Origin: Diphasiastrum complanatum
Taxonomy: Eukaryota; Streptophyta; Lycopodiopsida; Lycopodiales; Lycopodiaceae
Length of the DNA stretch: 64,000 nt
Direction of reading: 5' to 3'
NCBI GenBank assembly: GCA_029204225.1
Contig: CM055107.1
Coordinates: 43,691,507-43,755,506 of the forward strand
Under the pieces are notes generated by a model. The model worked only from the letters and a program-made list of their open reading frames with translations. It had not been told where the DNA came from and did no database searches. Position 1 is the first letter of the stretch. Every line of letters starts with the position of its first letter. Shown here piece after piece: positions 10,588 to 20,639 of this stretch. Made by a program: the position numbers and the translations under genes.

Positions 10588-12497
10588 CGATCGAGAAATT
10601 GGTGCTTGTACTAATGCCAAAGATGCTTGGGATACTCTCAAGTCCATCTATGAGGCAAAGAATACTTCTAGACTTCTAACACTAAGAAACCAAATTTTTC
10701 AAAGTGTACAGAGAAGTGATGAATGTGCTTCAGCTTATGTAATGAGAGTTAAAGACCTCCATAGAGAATTGTCATGCATAAGAGACTCCATCAACCAAAA
10801 TGAACTTGTTCAAGTCATACTTAATGGGTTAAATGAGGAATATGACAACCTTGTTCAGAGTTATGCTATTAAGGAGGAGCTACCAAGTTTGGAAGCACTC
10901 CAAAGTGTGCCCATTTATGAAGAATCAAGACAAGAGTATAAACTCTTGAAAATGGAAAGACTCTGTCTCAACATTGATGGTAAAGCCCTCTTTACCAAAG
11001 ACAAGCACAAGACAAGAAGTAAGAATCAATACCAACCCTCTTCAAGCAAGAACAATCTTATTTCCAGGGAGAAAGGAGAAGAGGATGAGTCCTCTCAAGC
11101 TTTCACATCCAAGAAGAAGAAGAAAAACATCAAGTGTTTTTTTTGTGGCAAGAAGGGGCATTACGCCACCAATTGCTTCAAGAAGAAGAGTCAATTCAAG
11201 CAAGTGAACATTTCCAATGAAGAGAAGGAAGATGCTCATGCAAGTGATGGAGAGGGATCTCTTATGGTCTCGAGTTTTTCTTCATCACCTTTCAAGAAGG
11301 ATGGTTCGTGGTACATCGACAGTGGAGTTTCCTCCCATATGTGTAGCTCCAAGCATTCTTTTTCATCCATGATACCTTCCAAGAAGTCTATCTACACAGC
11401 AAATGATCATGAGTGTACTATTGAAGGCATAGGGACCATTCCCTTAAAGCTTTCATCATCAAAAGTTCTTTCTTTGTCTAAAGTACTTTTTGTTCCTAAG
11501 TTAACAAAAAATCTTATTAGTGTTGGGCAATTGTTTTATAGTGGACTAGATGTGAATTTCAATGTTGATACATGTACAATCATGAAGCATGATGAGATCC
11601 TTGCATTTGGGTCTAGATATGGTGGAATCTACAAGCTTGATCCCAAAGAGTATGCTAACTCTTGTGATGGTGCTTTTGCTTCTCATATTTCTTTGGAGGA
11701 ACTATGGCATACAAGGTTGGGGCATCCTAACTATAGTTCTATGGTGTCCATGGTCAAGAAAGCCAAAGCTATTGGCTTGCCTAATCTTATCTCCAAGAAT
11801 TTCAAGCCATGTGAGGCTTGTGCCATATCTAAGTCTCATAAGAAATCTTTTTCAAAGTCATCTATCAAGACTACACATCCATTAGAGCTCATACACTCGG
11901 ATGTGCACTTCTCATCTTCAAAGAGCAAGGGTGGTGCTACTTGCTTTGTAACTTTTATTGATGATTTCACAAGATTTACTTGGTTATATCTTCTAGCTTC
12001 AAAGTCTAAGATGTTTGACTATTTCCTAAAGTTCATAGCTCTAGTTGAAAAGCAATTTTCATACAGAATCGAGATTCTTAGAAGTGATGGAGGTGGTGAG
12101 TACACTTCCAATAAATTTCATGATTATTGTGAGCTTGAATGCATTAAAAGGGAGTTTTCTTGTGCGTATACACCATCTCAAAATGGGGTGGCCGAAAGAA
12201 AGAATAGAACATTGTGTGAATGTGCCAAAACCATTAGAATTGAGACATCCTTGCCAAAAGACTTTTGGGGTGAGGCCATCAATTGTTCAAACTATCTTTG
12301 CAATTGACTCCCTCATGTTGTACTTGGAGGAAAGTCACCATATGAAGCACTTTATTTGAAGAAACCTGAGGTTGATCACCTTAGAGTATTTGGATGCATG
12401 TGCTTTGTCCATATTCCCTTGGAAACAAGAAAGAAGGATGATCCTTGTGCAAGCAAAGGAGTAATGGTTGGATATTCATCCAACAAGAAAGCCTATC
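10588..12497 (+). pseudogene. Element B gag-protease-integrase polyprotein (truncated)
   Basis: Gag capsid sequence is recognisable from about 10588 (WDTLKSIYEAKNTSRLLTLR) and is open from the ATG at 10742. In the 521-codon frame there is a zinc knuckle CFFCGKKGHYATNC near residue 131, protease YIDSGVSSHM near 190, the HHCC zinc region (ELWHTRLGHPNY and CEACAISKSHK, about 319-365), then integrase core HSDVHF, LRSDGGGEYTS and NGVAERKNRT, giving the D, D and E residues. A TGA stop at 12305-12307 interrupts the frame after NYLCN. Coding similarity continues to SSNKKAYRI at about 12497, then jumps into LTR sequence. RT and RNase H are absent. Confidence 0.85.
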
Positions 12498-12870
12498 GAA
12501 TAAGTCTAGATAGCTTGAGAGGTGGATTCATAACTCCAATTCAACTTAAAGTAGGAAGAGAGTCCATGGATCTATATATATGTGATGTACTCTCATTGAA
12601 AAGATGATGAAATTTGTGTATAGTGCAAATTTGGAGATTAAGCTCTTTGTGCCCTCTCTTTCTACTCGAGTTTGTACTTTCATATTCTCTCTCTAGCTGA
12701 GTTATTGTACTTAGTTTCATGTTTTGTTGACAGATCTTGCTTTTAACACAATAATATTTCTTGTATGACAACTTTCCTATTGTCAATCAATGCTAGTTTG
12801 ATCTTTATGATATTATTGGGCTTAGGTCAAAAGTACAAGTGTAGGGCGTCCCACACGTGTGAATTCAACA
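12496..12870 (+). repeat. Element B second LTR, 5'-truncated
   Basis: It matches the LTR at 9230-9839 only from 'gaataagtctagatagc' onward, through CACACGTGTG (12852-12861) to the end AATTCAACA at 12870. The first part of the LTR, its U3 and the polypurine tract are missing because pol sequence joins directly to the LTR interior. Differences from the first LTR include several small deletions, so the two are not recent identical copies. Confidence 0.8.
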
Positions 12871-12890
12871 TGGTATCAGAGCCTACCTAA
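12871..12890 (+). other. Second PBS plus leader start at the right end of element B
   Basis: TGGTATCAGAGCCTACCTAA follows the second LTR and matches the bases after the first LTR with one change. A 3' LTR should instead be followed by host sequence. The right-hand LTR therefore derives from a 5' LTR context. The bases after CC differ from those of plant tRNA-iMet, so this comes from the element leader and is not a tRNA copy. Confidence 0.75.
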
Positions 12891-12894
12891 GATG

Positions 12895-13965
12895 TTGATC
12901 TTCGTAGCTCTCCCTGGCTAGATGATCCTGGAAAGTCATCCATGTCGCGGCTCTCCAACAATCTCTCAAACCACTTAGGGAGCTTCCTGTCAGGCGATCA
13001 GCTTCATAGTAAAAATGTATCCCGCGGTACATCCTTCTCCTTGTGTTTGTCACCCTCAACTTCAATCCTTCTTGCACCAAAAGCTTTGTCTCTACCTCTC
13101 CAACCCGTCTCTTGAGGTTGAGTAGTAGTATCTTGAGATGTATCCTCATGTTCATCACTCGGAAGGTCAATGAATGGATCATCATTAGGAGGTATCCTCA
13201 CTATACCATCTTTTCCACTGGATGTGTCTATCTTCTCAACATCCTCATCTTCATACATCTTGGATTTATCAAAGATAACATCACGACTTACATGGATTTT
13301 ATTTTCCACTGGATCAAAACATCCATAGCCCTTCACAAGTTCATCATATCCTAGGAATATACACTTGATAGCTTTCACATCAAGTTTACGTCTCTCTTCT
13401 TTAGGAATGTGTACAAAGGCCTTACATCCAAAGATTTGCAAGTGGTTCACCTTTGGCTTCTTCTTCGTGAATGCTTCGTTAGGTTTTATCTTTGGTATGG
13501 CAATGGTAGGACTTCTATTTTGAAGATAGATTGCTATACTGCATGCTTCTGACCAAAAATCTTTTGGTAGTTTCATCTCAGCTAGCATAGATCTGGCGCT
13601 TTCCACAATTGTATGATTCTTGCGCTCAGCTACACCATTGAGAGCAGGAGTATGAGCTTGCATAAATTGTCTTTTAATCCCACATTGATCACAAAGATCA
13701 TTGAAGTCACCACAATAACTTTGAACTTTTGGTTCACATCCTTCACAAAGCAACGATCATCGGAGAATTCTACTTTCAACTTTTGATCAGTAATGACTTC
13801 AATAGAAAATAGATTTTTCTTCAAAATTGGTACGTAAAGTACCTCCCTAATCATCCTACTTTTGCCATCAAGTAGTTGGATGGAAACGGTGCCTATCCCC
13901 TTGATCTTGCATACATCGCCATTTTCTTGGGAAACGGACGTTTCATTATCCAACACTTTCAAGCT
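12895..13965 (-). pseudogene. Element C protease-linker and integrase part, internally deleted
   Basis: From the right on the minus strand: the post-protease region (KIKGIGTVSIQLLDGK, REVLYVPILKKNLFSI), then an abrupt join near 13730 to the last part of the integrase core (FNDLCDQCGIKRQF, NGVAERKNHTIVES) and the C-terminal segment (KVNHLQIFGCKAFVHIP, KCIFLGYDE, NKIHVSRDVIFDKSK). The HHCC zinc region and the first two catalytic Asp residues are deleted; only the Glu region survives. The linker before RT (about 12895-13010) is frame-broken and ends where element B begins. Confidence 0.8.
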
Positions 13966-14004
13966 ACTGAACCAATTCGTTACCTGTCATGTGTCTCATG
14001 GATC

Positions 14005-14916
14005 CCGAGTCAATATACCATGCTTGATCATCTTGATTAGATGACAATGCAGATATGAAGATGCTAGAGTCTTCAATCTCACCCTCATCGACAAGGTTGC
14101 CTGCTTGCCTTGGTTTTCCCTTGCCTTGTTCCGCCAGGAATTTGCGACATTCACTCTTCCAATGGCCCTTTTTACCACAATAGAAGCACTTGTGTTTCTT
14201 CTTGGTCTTACTGGAAAATCCCTCGTCCTCCTAAGACTTGACAAATTGTTGTTTAGACTTCTTCTTGCCCTTGCCCTTGTCTTGTTTTTGGCATGTCGCA
14301 AGTGCTTGATCGTCAGTATTTTGACGCCTAGCTTTCACCATTTCTCGCCACTCTTCTTCCTGCATCAAGATTTCTGTGAGCTCGTCAAAGGTTGGCAATC
14401 TTTCTCTTGATGCTATTCCGCTCACAAACATCTGATAGGTTCTGCAATGCCGCACAATGCATTGTGCACCAGCTCCACATCACGTATGCGCTCACCAATA
14501 GAATGCAGTTCATCCCTCATTGTCTTGATTCTGGTCATGTACGTCTGAATGTGCTCTCCTTGTTCCATTCGGGCACTATTCAACTTTGACTTCATAAACA
14601 TGATTCTTAAAGAATTTGATGTCTCGAACTGCTCCTTTAGCACATCACATGCCTGTCTGGGTGTAATATCACCACAAATGTGGGTAATGATGTGATCCTT
14701 CACTGACAAGTTAATGAAGGTCAAAGCTTTTCTCATCTTTTTGTCAAATACTTTGATATCCGCTTCATTTGGTGGCCTTCTCTCATCACCTGTGATGACT
14801 TCCCACATGTCTTTCTCCATCAATATATTTTTCATTTTGAATTTCCACACTGCATAGTTGGAAATCCCGTCCAATTTGCTACTTTCACTCAAAATGGACA
14901 CTCCCATGTTTGCCAT
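14005..14916 (-). pseudogene. Element C gag and start of protease
   Basis: Gag starts at the ATG at 14916 (MANMGVSILSESSKL), with NYAVWKFKMKNIL near the N terminus and LNSARMEQGEHIQTYMTRIK typical of copia capsid. A frame change near 14440 moves the reading into RLPTFDELTEILMQEEEW. Another frame then carries the zinc knuckle CFYCGKKGHWKSEC (around 14150-14195) and the protease motif WYIDSGSMRHM (near 14000). The usual catalytic context is DSGAS/CSHM, here DSGSMRHM. It is broken by at least two shifts. Confidence 0.85.
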
Positions 14917-16217
14917 CGCAAAACTGCTTGAAACTTCTATCGTAGGCTAAAAGCAGTATGTCGAGGCCGATTGTGATGTCAAAAGCTGAAAATGATGACC
15001 TGCGCTCTTTTCCTTACCAAGCCACTCGCCGCTTTTTCACCAATTTGAAAGCCAAATTGGTGTCGCCTTCTGAAATGCACTCACTCCTCAACTCCCAACT
15101 ACACACCCAATGGAATGGTGAAATCACTTTTGGCACACTTCGAACACTTTATCCACTGTAATCAGTCTGTTTTGTTGTACCGTACTTGCAGGTACAGTCC
15201 AAGTGCCCTTCGTTTGGAGGTTATAGCCTTTCGTTTGTGTCAAAACGGACCAAGGACCCAAAAATAGGGATTTTTCTTGTTTTTGAACTGTTTTTTCACC
15301 TTGAAGAAACTTCACTCTTCACTTGTGAAGGGACCCAACTCAACTTTCAATGTGAAAATTTGTATTGAAGTTGAAGGCCAAAATACACTTCAAGATCCTT
15401 CAACCTTTCATGGGCTCTTTAAGCTGTCATCCAACGGTCACTTCACATCCATGGTCTAGATCACTCCCTGAGAAATCAATCTCCCCCGTTGATTCGTATC
15501 TCCTCTCAATCCTGCAGCTGTGATCTTTCTAGAACGCTAAAACATGGTACTCCGGCCGCTGGACACTTTGGAGCGCTACAGCTCCACTCCCTTCACCGCG
15601 CGCGACAACTTCCTCGTGGCCTCCTTCCTTCAAGCTTCCAGGCTTGCTAGCTATGGCATCCCTCATGATTCCTCAACCATCTCTCTCTCTCTCTTTGGGC
15701 CGCGGCTGTCCACGGCCTCTCGAGATTTTGCTTAACTGAGTAGGGCGCCCTCCTTCCAACTTTTACAGCTCCAAAAAGAATTCAGAATGGAGAGAAATCT
15801 CTTATTTGGTGCTCCCAAATCCTAGACCAAGATTTTTCACACAAATTTGTTTTTGGCTTTTAATTCACACTGTTCTGACAGGCCTATCCTCTTGCTCTGA
15901 GGTCCCCCTACTGCTTGAACTCTGATGCTTCAATCTGTTTGTCAAACGGTGTCTAATTGAATGCACACTGACTGCAAACACCAAATAGTCTGCTTCGGAA
16001 TTTCAAAATTTCGTTTGTTGAGGTTCTGATTCAGCCGCCAACTCTTGTCTCTAATTCCTCACACAATCTCAAGCTCACCAAGCTTCTGTGTGCTAAACTC
16101 TCTGCACCAATGTTTCTCCTTCCGTCTTCAACCTGCCATAAACCCCAAACTCTCATAAGACAATTCTCCTGAAGCTCTCTTCAATGACGATGTTGTACTA
16201 TGTAAACTCCCTGTACG
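14917..16217 (-). other. Element C leader
   Basis: This 1.3-kb stretch between PBS and gag has no recognisable domain. Several short plus-strand ORFs in it (for example 15544-15735) look like chance frames. A leader this long is known in some plant copia lineages, but part may be inserted sequence that I cannot identify. Confidence 0.45.
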
Positions 16218-16229
16218 GCTCTGATACCA
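16218..16229 (-). other. Primer-binding site, initiator Met tRNA (element C)
   Basis: The plus strand reads GCTCTGATACCA, so the minus strand has TGGTATCAGAGC. It faces the gag gene at 14916 in the correct orientation. Confidence 0.85.
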
Positions 16230-16239
16230 ACTTAGAATT

Positions 16240-16480
16240 TGCTTTGAACAGGAACACAGATCATGCTACACAATAACACAGATAGAAAACACTCTCCACA
16301 ATAAGCTCACATAGCAGCTGTATTTCACAAAATGAAATTACACTGTACATATAGTTGTTCACTCAGGCAATCCATGCATGATCCAGGTTGTCGTTGGCGG
16401 GACGCGTGTCCCATCGACTTGCCTCGTGGCGAGGCCAACTGATTCTTATCAACTGATAGGACCCACAGTATAGTAGCACA
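16240..16480 (-). repeat. Element C 5' LTR (probable)
   Basis: On the minus strand the sequence before the PBS should be the LTR end. A TG...CA unit fits 16240 (TGCTTTGAACAGG on plus) to 16480 (ATAGTAGCACA), about 241 bp, leaving a spacer of about 10 bases before the PBS. There is no second copy in the window to confirm the borders. Confidence 0.4.
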
Positions 16481-16486
16481 ATGATT

Positions 16487-16702
16487 CTACTTTAATTCTA
16501 ACTGAAGGGCCTTCTGCGACACCTTTTTCTGTGTTAAAAGCATTTTCCTAATAGCCACCCTTTGTTCAGGCAACATGGTACCAATCAAGCTAGCTGCGTA
16601 ATCTTCATATATAGACCTAGATCGACGTCGTCCGCTACCATTGCCATTGCCACTTCCACTGTCATTGCCACTATCACTTCCACTCATGGCGCATGTGTGC
16701 AA
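16487..16702 (-). CDS. Small Ser/Gly/Asn-rich ORF, unknown
   Basis: A 71-codon minus frame opens with a low-complexity segment (GSDSGNDSGSGNGNGSG), then RRRSRS and a more ordinary tail (YEDYAASLIGTMLPEQRVAI). Codons in the tail look protein-like, so it may be an old exon, perhaps of a DNA-transposon accessory protein. I do not recognise the family. It sits between element C and the CACTA remnant and could belong to neither. Confidence 0.25.
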   Translation of the reverse strand: MHTCAMSGSDSGNDSGSGNGNGSGRRRSRSIYEDYAASLIGTMLPEQRVAIRKMLLTQKKVSQKALQLELK

Positions 16703-17329
16703 AAACTACCTGCGGATGCTGAACAGACAAATAAATTATGAAATGAATTCTATCATATGTTGGACAATAATTATTTAGTCTGAAAATCGACAAATTCACA
16801 TGATGAAAAGATTGTGAACCCAAAAATATAAGGACTAATTTAAAACTTCGAAACATTGGGACAAAAAAATTGAATAATGTAATGTACTTGAATGACATCC
16901 ACTAACAACATTCTCTCCATGTAATAAGAAGCAATTACATTCTCTTTTGCGAATATGCCGTAAATTGTCCAAAGCATACTGTCAACAATCAATTACACCA
17001 CCATCGCCACTTGACAAAATTTCTCAAGACAACTAGCTATTCACAAAAGAAATCTTTGTTGTTAATCTACTCCTTTACGACAATCATTTTTTGCATCAAG
17101 ACCAATCCAAAAAAGAATTATAAATATCTTTTTCCTCTTGATTGTAAAAAAATGCTTATCAAACTTCAAATATGCTCTCCTCATTCCATGCCTCCATGTG
17201 TAATGAACACTCATCTTGCTTAACAGATACTTAATCAATCAAAAGAACGAATATTCTTATGAAAAAATAAGAGTCTTGCACATTTGAAATACTTTACTAG
17301 AAATTGAATGTTTTGATGGATGTTTGTGC

Positions 17330-18002
17330 AGCTCATTAGATGAAGAATCTGGTGACGAGGGCAGACATGTCAATAAGGTAAGCCAATATACCATATTTTA
17401 AAATGATTTTTTTGCAAGTTAACAATTATCGATTTTTGCAAGAAACAATGTAATTACAATTTTTTGTAGGCCAATTACTATCAAGAACGAATGTGGTGCA
17501 CCTGCGTCAGATGCGACGGGGGCAAGTGATGCATCAAAGATGCACTGTCAATGATCACTTGTGGAAGTATGAAAGCAGAGCGGATGGTCAAACATCAAAT
17601 CCAGAAGAGATTGAGGTTTGCTTTAAAAGCTAACGCACTTGTTGCATTTATTATATTTTTTAAATATTAGGATATCTAGGTAACCATTGACTTGATTAAA
17701 TGACACATTCTCTGTCGATTTCTTTAGACACACCATCGAATGCCATTACATGGTCTTGATCCGTCCGTATTAAATTCCAAGCAAAGAAAAGTCTTGATAC
17801 AAATGAGAGAACAAAGAATGAAACAAATAGAAGAAGACACTAGTGGATTGCTACAAACATCTGATGAGGAAGATGTTGTAGTTGAAGATAACAATAGTGA
17901 GGTATTACATGATGAAGCAGTGCATGACTTATTGGATCATATTTTACAACCAACAATGAACGTGCACACTCAACGGATGGAGAGAACATGGATGAAAGTG
18001 AG
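17330..18002 (+). pseudogene. CACTA (En/Spm) transposase, N-terminal exons
   Basis: Exon-like pieces are separated by introns with canonical ends. The first ends DEESGDEGRHVNK before 'gtaagcc'. The second starts after 'ttttttgtag' and reads NYYQERMWCTCVRCDGG then HLWKYESRADGQTSN, resembling the Cys-rich transposase-associated domain of plant CACTA TNP2-type proteins, with a one-base frame slip. A further intron ends 'tttctttag' before the exon RMPLHGLDPSVLNSKQRKVL. The last exon ends in an acidic stretch and runs into an antisense copia gag piece at about 18003. Confidence 0.65.
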
Positions 18003-18515
18003 GGATGAGCTGTTTCATCCTCTTCACCATCTTGATCTCGATGTTTGGCTTTTTCTTTGTTGTATGCTTGAGAGAATTGGTTCTTACTCCTTCCTTTCTG
18101 CTTGCCTTTGACAAAAAGGGCTTTGTCACTTCCACCATGTTCAAGTTTGTTCATCCTGAGAGTTTATAGCTTTGTCTAGATTCTTCAAAAGTAAGAATTT
18201 CTTGGAGAGTTTCTAGATTAGGTAACTCCTCCTTAATAGCAAAAGACTGAACAAGATTATCATAGTCATCTCTCAAGCCATTCAGTATGACTTGAACTAG
18301 GTCAACTTGGTTAATGGTAACACCAACACAGGAAAGCTCTCTATGTAAATCTTTAACTCTCAAAACATAGTTAGATGCATTCTCTTCACTTCTTTGGAAA
18401 CTTTGGAAAATCTGATTCCTAAGAGTGAGTATTCTAGAAGTATTCTTTGCTTCATAGATGGTCTTTAGTGCATCCCAAGATTCTTTGGCTGTAGTGCAAG
18501 ATCCTATCGAATGGT
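18003..18515 (-). pseudogene. Copia gag fragment captured inside the CACTA gene
   Basis: The minus frames encode gag capsid sequence: KESWDALKTIYEA at the right end, MRVKDLHRELSCVG, QVILNGLRDDYDNLVQSFAI, FEESRQSYKL, then a Lys-rich linker (KQKGRSKNQFSQA). It closely resembles the gag of element B. No LTR, PBS or target duplication accompanies it, and both edges lie inside CACTA coding sequence. It is either the remains of an inserted element or a fragment captured by the transposon. Confidence 0.75.
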
Positions 18516-18534
18516 GTCCTTTGCAAGAAACAAA

Positions 18535-19316
18535 TTTCAGTCTTCGTGGAATTCTAATGTGGACAATGCATGATTATCCCGGTTTGAGTGAATATTCGGG
18601 TATGATTAATCTTTGTTTGGATTGTTAATAATAATCATTTGTTCTCGCAATATATTATATCTCATAAATATATTTGAACTTTATAATGCAATCATAAATG
18701 TAGGTTTTACAACATTTGGATATAAAGCATGCTACATATGTGGGCCAAATTTGAAAAGCCATCATAGTACAAATTTGTTGAGGCAAGTTGTGTACAAAAA
18801 TCATCGAAAATACCTATGAATTGGTCATCCTTTTCAAACAAACCAAAGGCGAGCTTGGGGAAGACTGGAAGAAGGCCCTCTAATCACACCTCCACCCATC
18901 CAAATGAGTGTAAAAGATTGGTACGACGAGTGGATCAAACAACATGATGTCGGGCCAGTGCACACTAGATGGATGTTCTACTTTGAGTGTTTTATGAAAG
19001 TTCTAAAAGACTTTGTGAGACAAAAGGCAAGGCCAGAAGGTAGCATCACATAAGGTTGGCTTGTTCAAGAATCATTGTTTTACACCATAGAATATCTCTC
19101 GCGAATACACCCTAGCGCGCCAAAGTTATGGCGTGTTGAAGAGGATGAGCGCGTTAAAAGTGAATTACCTCAAGGAAAAGGAGTTGAAAGAAAAATGTTT
19201 GCGGCGTTACATGAAAAAATTGGCACATTCATTTTATACAATTGCAAAAGAATGGACAAGTGGATTTTGAAGTATGAAGAAGCCAAAAAGGAGAGAAGTG
19301 TGGCCTTGAGATGAAA
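18535..19316 (+). pseudogene. CACTA transposase core and DUF4218-like region, with intron
   Basis: The exon before 18600 reads LRGILMWTMHDYPGLSEYSG, typical of the TNP2 transposase core. A 114-bp intron (18600-18713, GT...AG) follows. After it come GYKACYICGPNLKSH, VVYKNHRKYL and HPFQ, matching the conserved zinc and HRRFL region. Further on, RWMFYFECFMKVLKDFVRQK and ARPEGS match the start of the DUF4218 region, then FYTIEYLSRIHPSAPKLW. In-frame stops after KYL, after GSIT and after VALR show it is dead. The upstream catalytic part is missing where the gag fragment lies. Confidence 0.75.
18600..18713 (+). other. Intron of the CACTA transposase remnant
   Basis: It starts 'gtatga', ends 'aaatgtag', is 114 bp long and very AT-rich. 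Splicing joins YSG to FTTFGYK in frame, which restores the conserved spacing of this transposase family. Confidence 0.65.
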
Positions 19317-19608
19317 CAGGAGAAGGAATAGGATGGTGACTCACCATTTGCATGAGAATGACAAGCCATTAGAACAATTACCTTCTTGATGCACATGTGA
19401 ATGGATCTATGATACTCTCGAAAAAGCAACGGAAAATGGTGAACACGTGATAGAACAGGAGTCAGAATTCGCTCGCAATTGTTCATGGTAGGTAAGTAAT
19501 GTTTGAATTTGAAAAGGGTAATATAAATTTGTTTATTATATTTATTCTAGTTCATAATCCTAAACCCTAAAATGTTCAAGATATATTGGGCTAAATGTTT
19601 AAGATATA
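19317..19608 (+). other. Decayed linker of the CACTA remnant
   Basis: Sequence between the DUF4218-like and DUF4216-like parts. Stops occur in all frames and no motif is clear. Around 19490-19600 it is AT-rich with 'tttattatatttattctag', which could be an intron end. Confidence 0.35.
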
Positions 19609-19974
19609 TTGTGCCAGTACAAAACATACAATGCCATGTGGGCATACGGATATCACTTTCGTGTTGAGGGCATTGACAACAAAAGATGCACATTTGATTA
19701 CGGCATAATGGCAAACTTTCAACAGGAGAGTCAATCTAGTGCAAACGACACAAACATCATTTCAGGTGACCTAGACTATGTCAGCACACTTCAACATATT
19801 TATGAGGTCGACTATGGAAGTAATGGAAAATACTTGATCTTTGATGTGAAATGGTTCAAAGTTAACTATCGTGGAAACAATGCTACGATTAGAAAGGATG
19901 TGTCTAGATTCTTTGCAATTGACACAATGAAAGTAATACCTATGAATTCATATGACACGCTCGTGTTGCCATGA
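19609..19974 (+). pseudogene. CACTA transposase DUF4216-like C-terminal domain
   Basis: The 121-codon open frame has YGYHFRVEGIDNKRCTFDYG, then HIYEVDYGSNGKYLIFDVKW followed by FKVNYR. The latter is the signature of the DUF4216 domain downstream of the transposase core in plant CACTA proteins (usual form ELDYGG..VVLFKCDWF). Order and strand agree with the DUF4218-like piece before it. The frame is intact over this domain but disconnected from the rest. Confidence 0.7.
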
Positions 19975-20169
19975 CATTGTGAACTTGTATAAGTACCTTG
20001 CAAATTGCAATATATTTTATGTGACTTTTTTGTTCGATCACTTTGAGCACAAATTGTGATCACATTGTGCATTGATTTTATTTGTCTATTGTAGATCATA
20101 TTTCATCTGGATCGATCATGCCCTTAGTGGTTATATGTCATCCAACTCAATATAAGATCATGACGTATA

Positions 20170-20440
20170 TTTGAAGACAACGATATTGCATCAGATATGT
20201 CAAACGACTTGCATGAGGAACCGAAAATCGAGCCAAAACCCTTGATCGAGCAAGAAATCCAAGTTTCATTTGATGCCGAAATCACTGAAGAAGAAATTGA
20301 AAATGAAAATATGAACATAGAAAGGCAATCGCCGATGAGAATGCCACATTTTGATGAAGAATGGCCAGAGGAAGAAAGTGATGATGAAGATGATCATAGA
20401 TTTTATACTCATAGGCAAAGAAATATATGATTGCACTTAG
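20170..20440 (+). pseudogene. CACTA transposase acidic C-terminal tail (probable)
   Basis: A 77-codon plus frame starting at 20197 is rich in Glu and Asp (EPKPLIEQEIQVSFDAEITE, DEEWPEEESDDEDDH). Acidic tails after DUF4216 are common in plant CACTA proteins. The position and strand fit that role, and the preceding 'gaagacaacgatattgcatc' looks like exon sequence. The identity is inferred from context, not from a diagnostic motif. Confidence 0.45.
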
Positions 20441-20639
20441 AATTAGATTCATATGAGTGTATGGACTTAGATAATGATGAGAATGAGGCACTATTTGATG
20501 AGCAATGTAATGAGAACATTGACTTATAATATTGACTCACAGTTCAAATGTTATTACAAAGAGTGCTTGCACCAGTATCACAAAGATTGTATGCACACTA
20601 TTGGCATGACCTCAAGTTTCAACTTTGAGTATTCAAGTA

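Larger units (their letters stand above)
9230..12894 (+). mobile_element. Ty1/copia element B nested in element C, with aberrant right end
   Basis: The order is LTR (9230-9839), tRNA-iMet PBS (9840-9851), leader, gag-pol truncated after the integrase domain, then a 5'-truncated LTR (about 12496-12870). That LTR is followed by a second PBS and about 10 leader bases before element C resumes at 12895. The expected 5-bp target duplication is not present. RT and RNase H are missing, so the copy is defective. The closest relative in this window is B-prime (26588-29523). Confidence 0.8.
8641..16480 (-). mobile_element. Ty1/copia element C (Tnt1/Tork-like), split by element B and left-truncated
   Basis: Read on the minus strand, this holds LTR (about 16240-16480), PBS (16218-16229), leader, gag (14916-14005), protease/integrase parts (13965-12895) and RT (9229-8641). 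The sequence between 9229 and 12895 is a separate plus-strand element (B). Removing B leaves the C reading frame continuous at the linker between integrase and RT. The RT second half, RNase H and 3' LTR are missing on the left. The integrase has also lost its first part. It is non-functional. Confidence 0.8.

Noticed and set aside
12891-12894. Target-site duplication for element B
   Set aside because: Left flank 'cccttg' and right flank 'agatg' share only the last two bases; not a 5-bp duplication.
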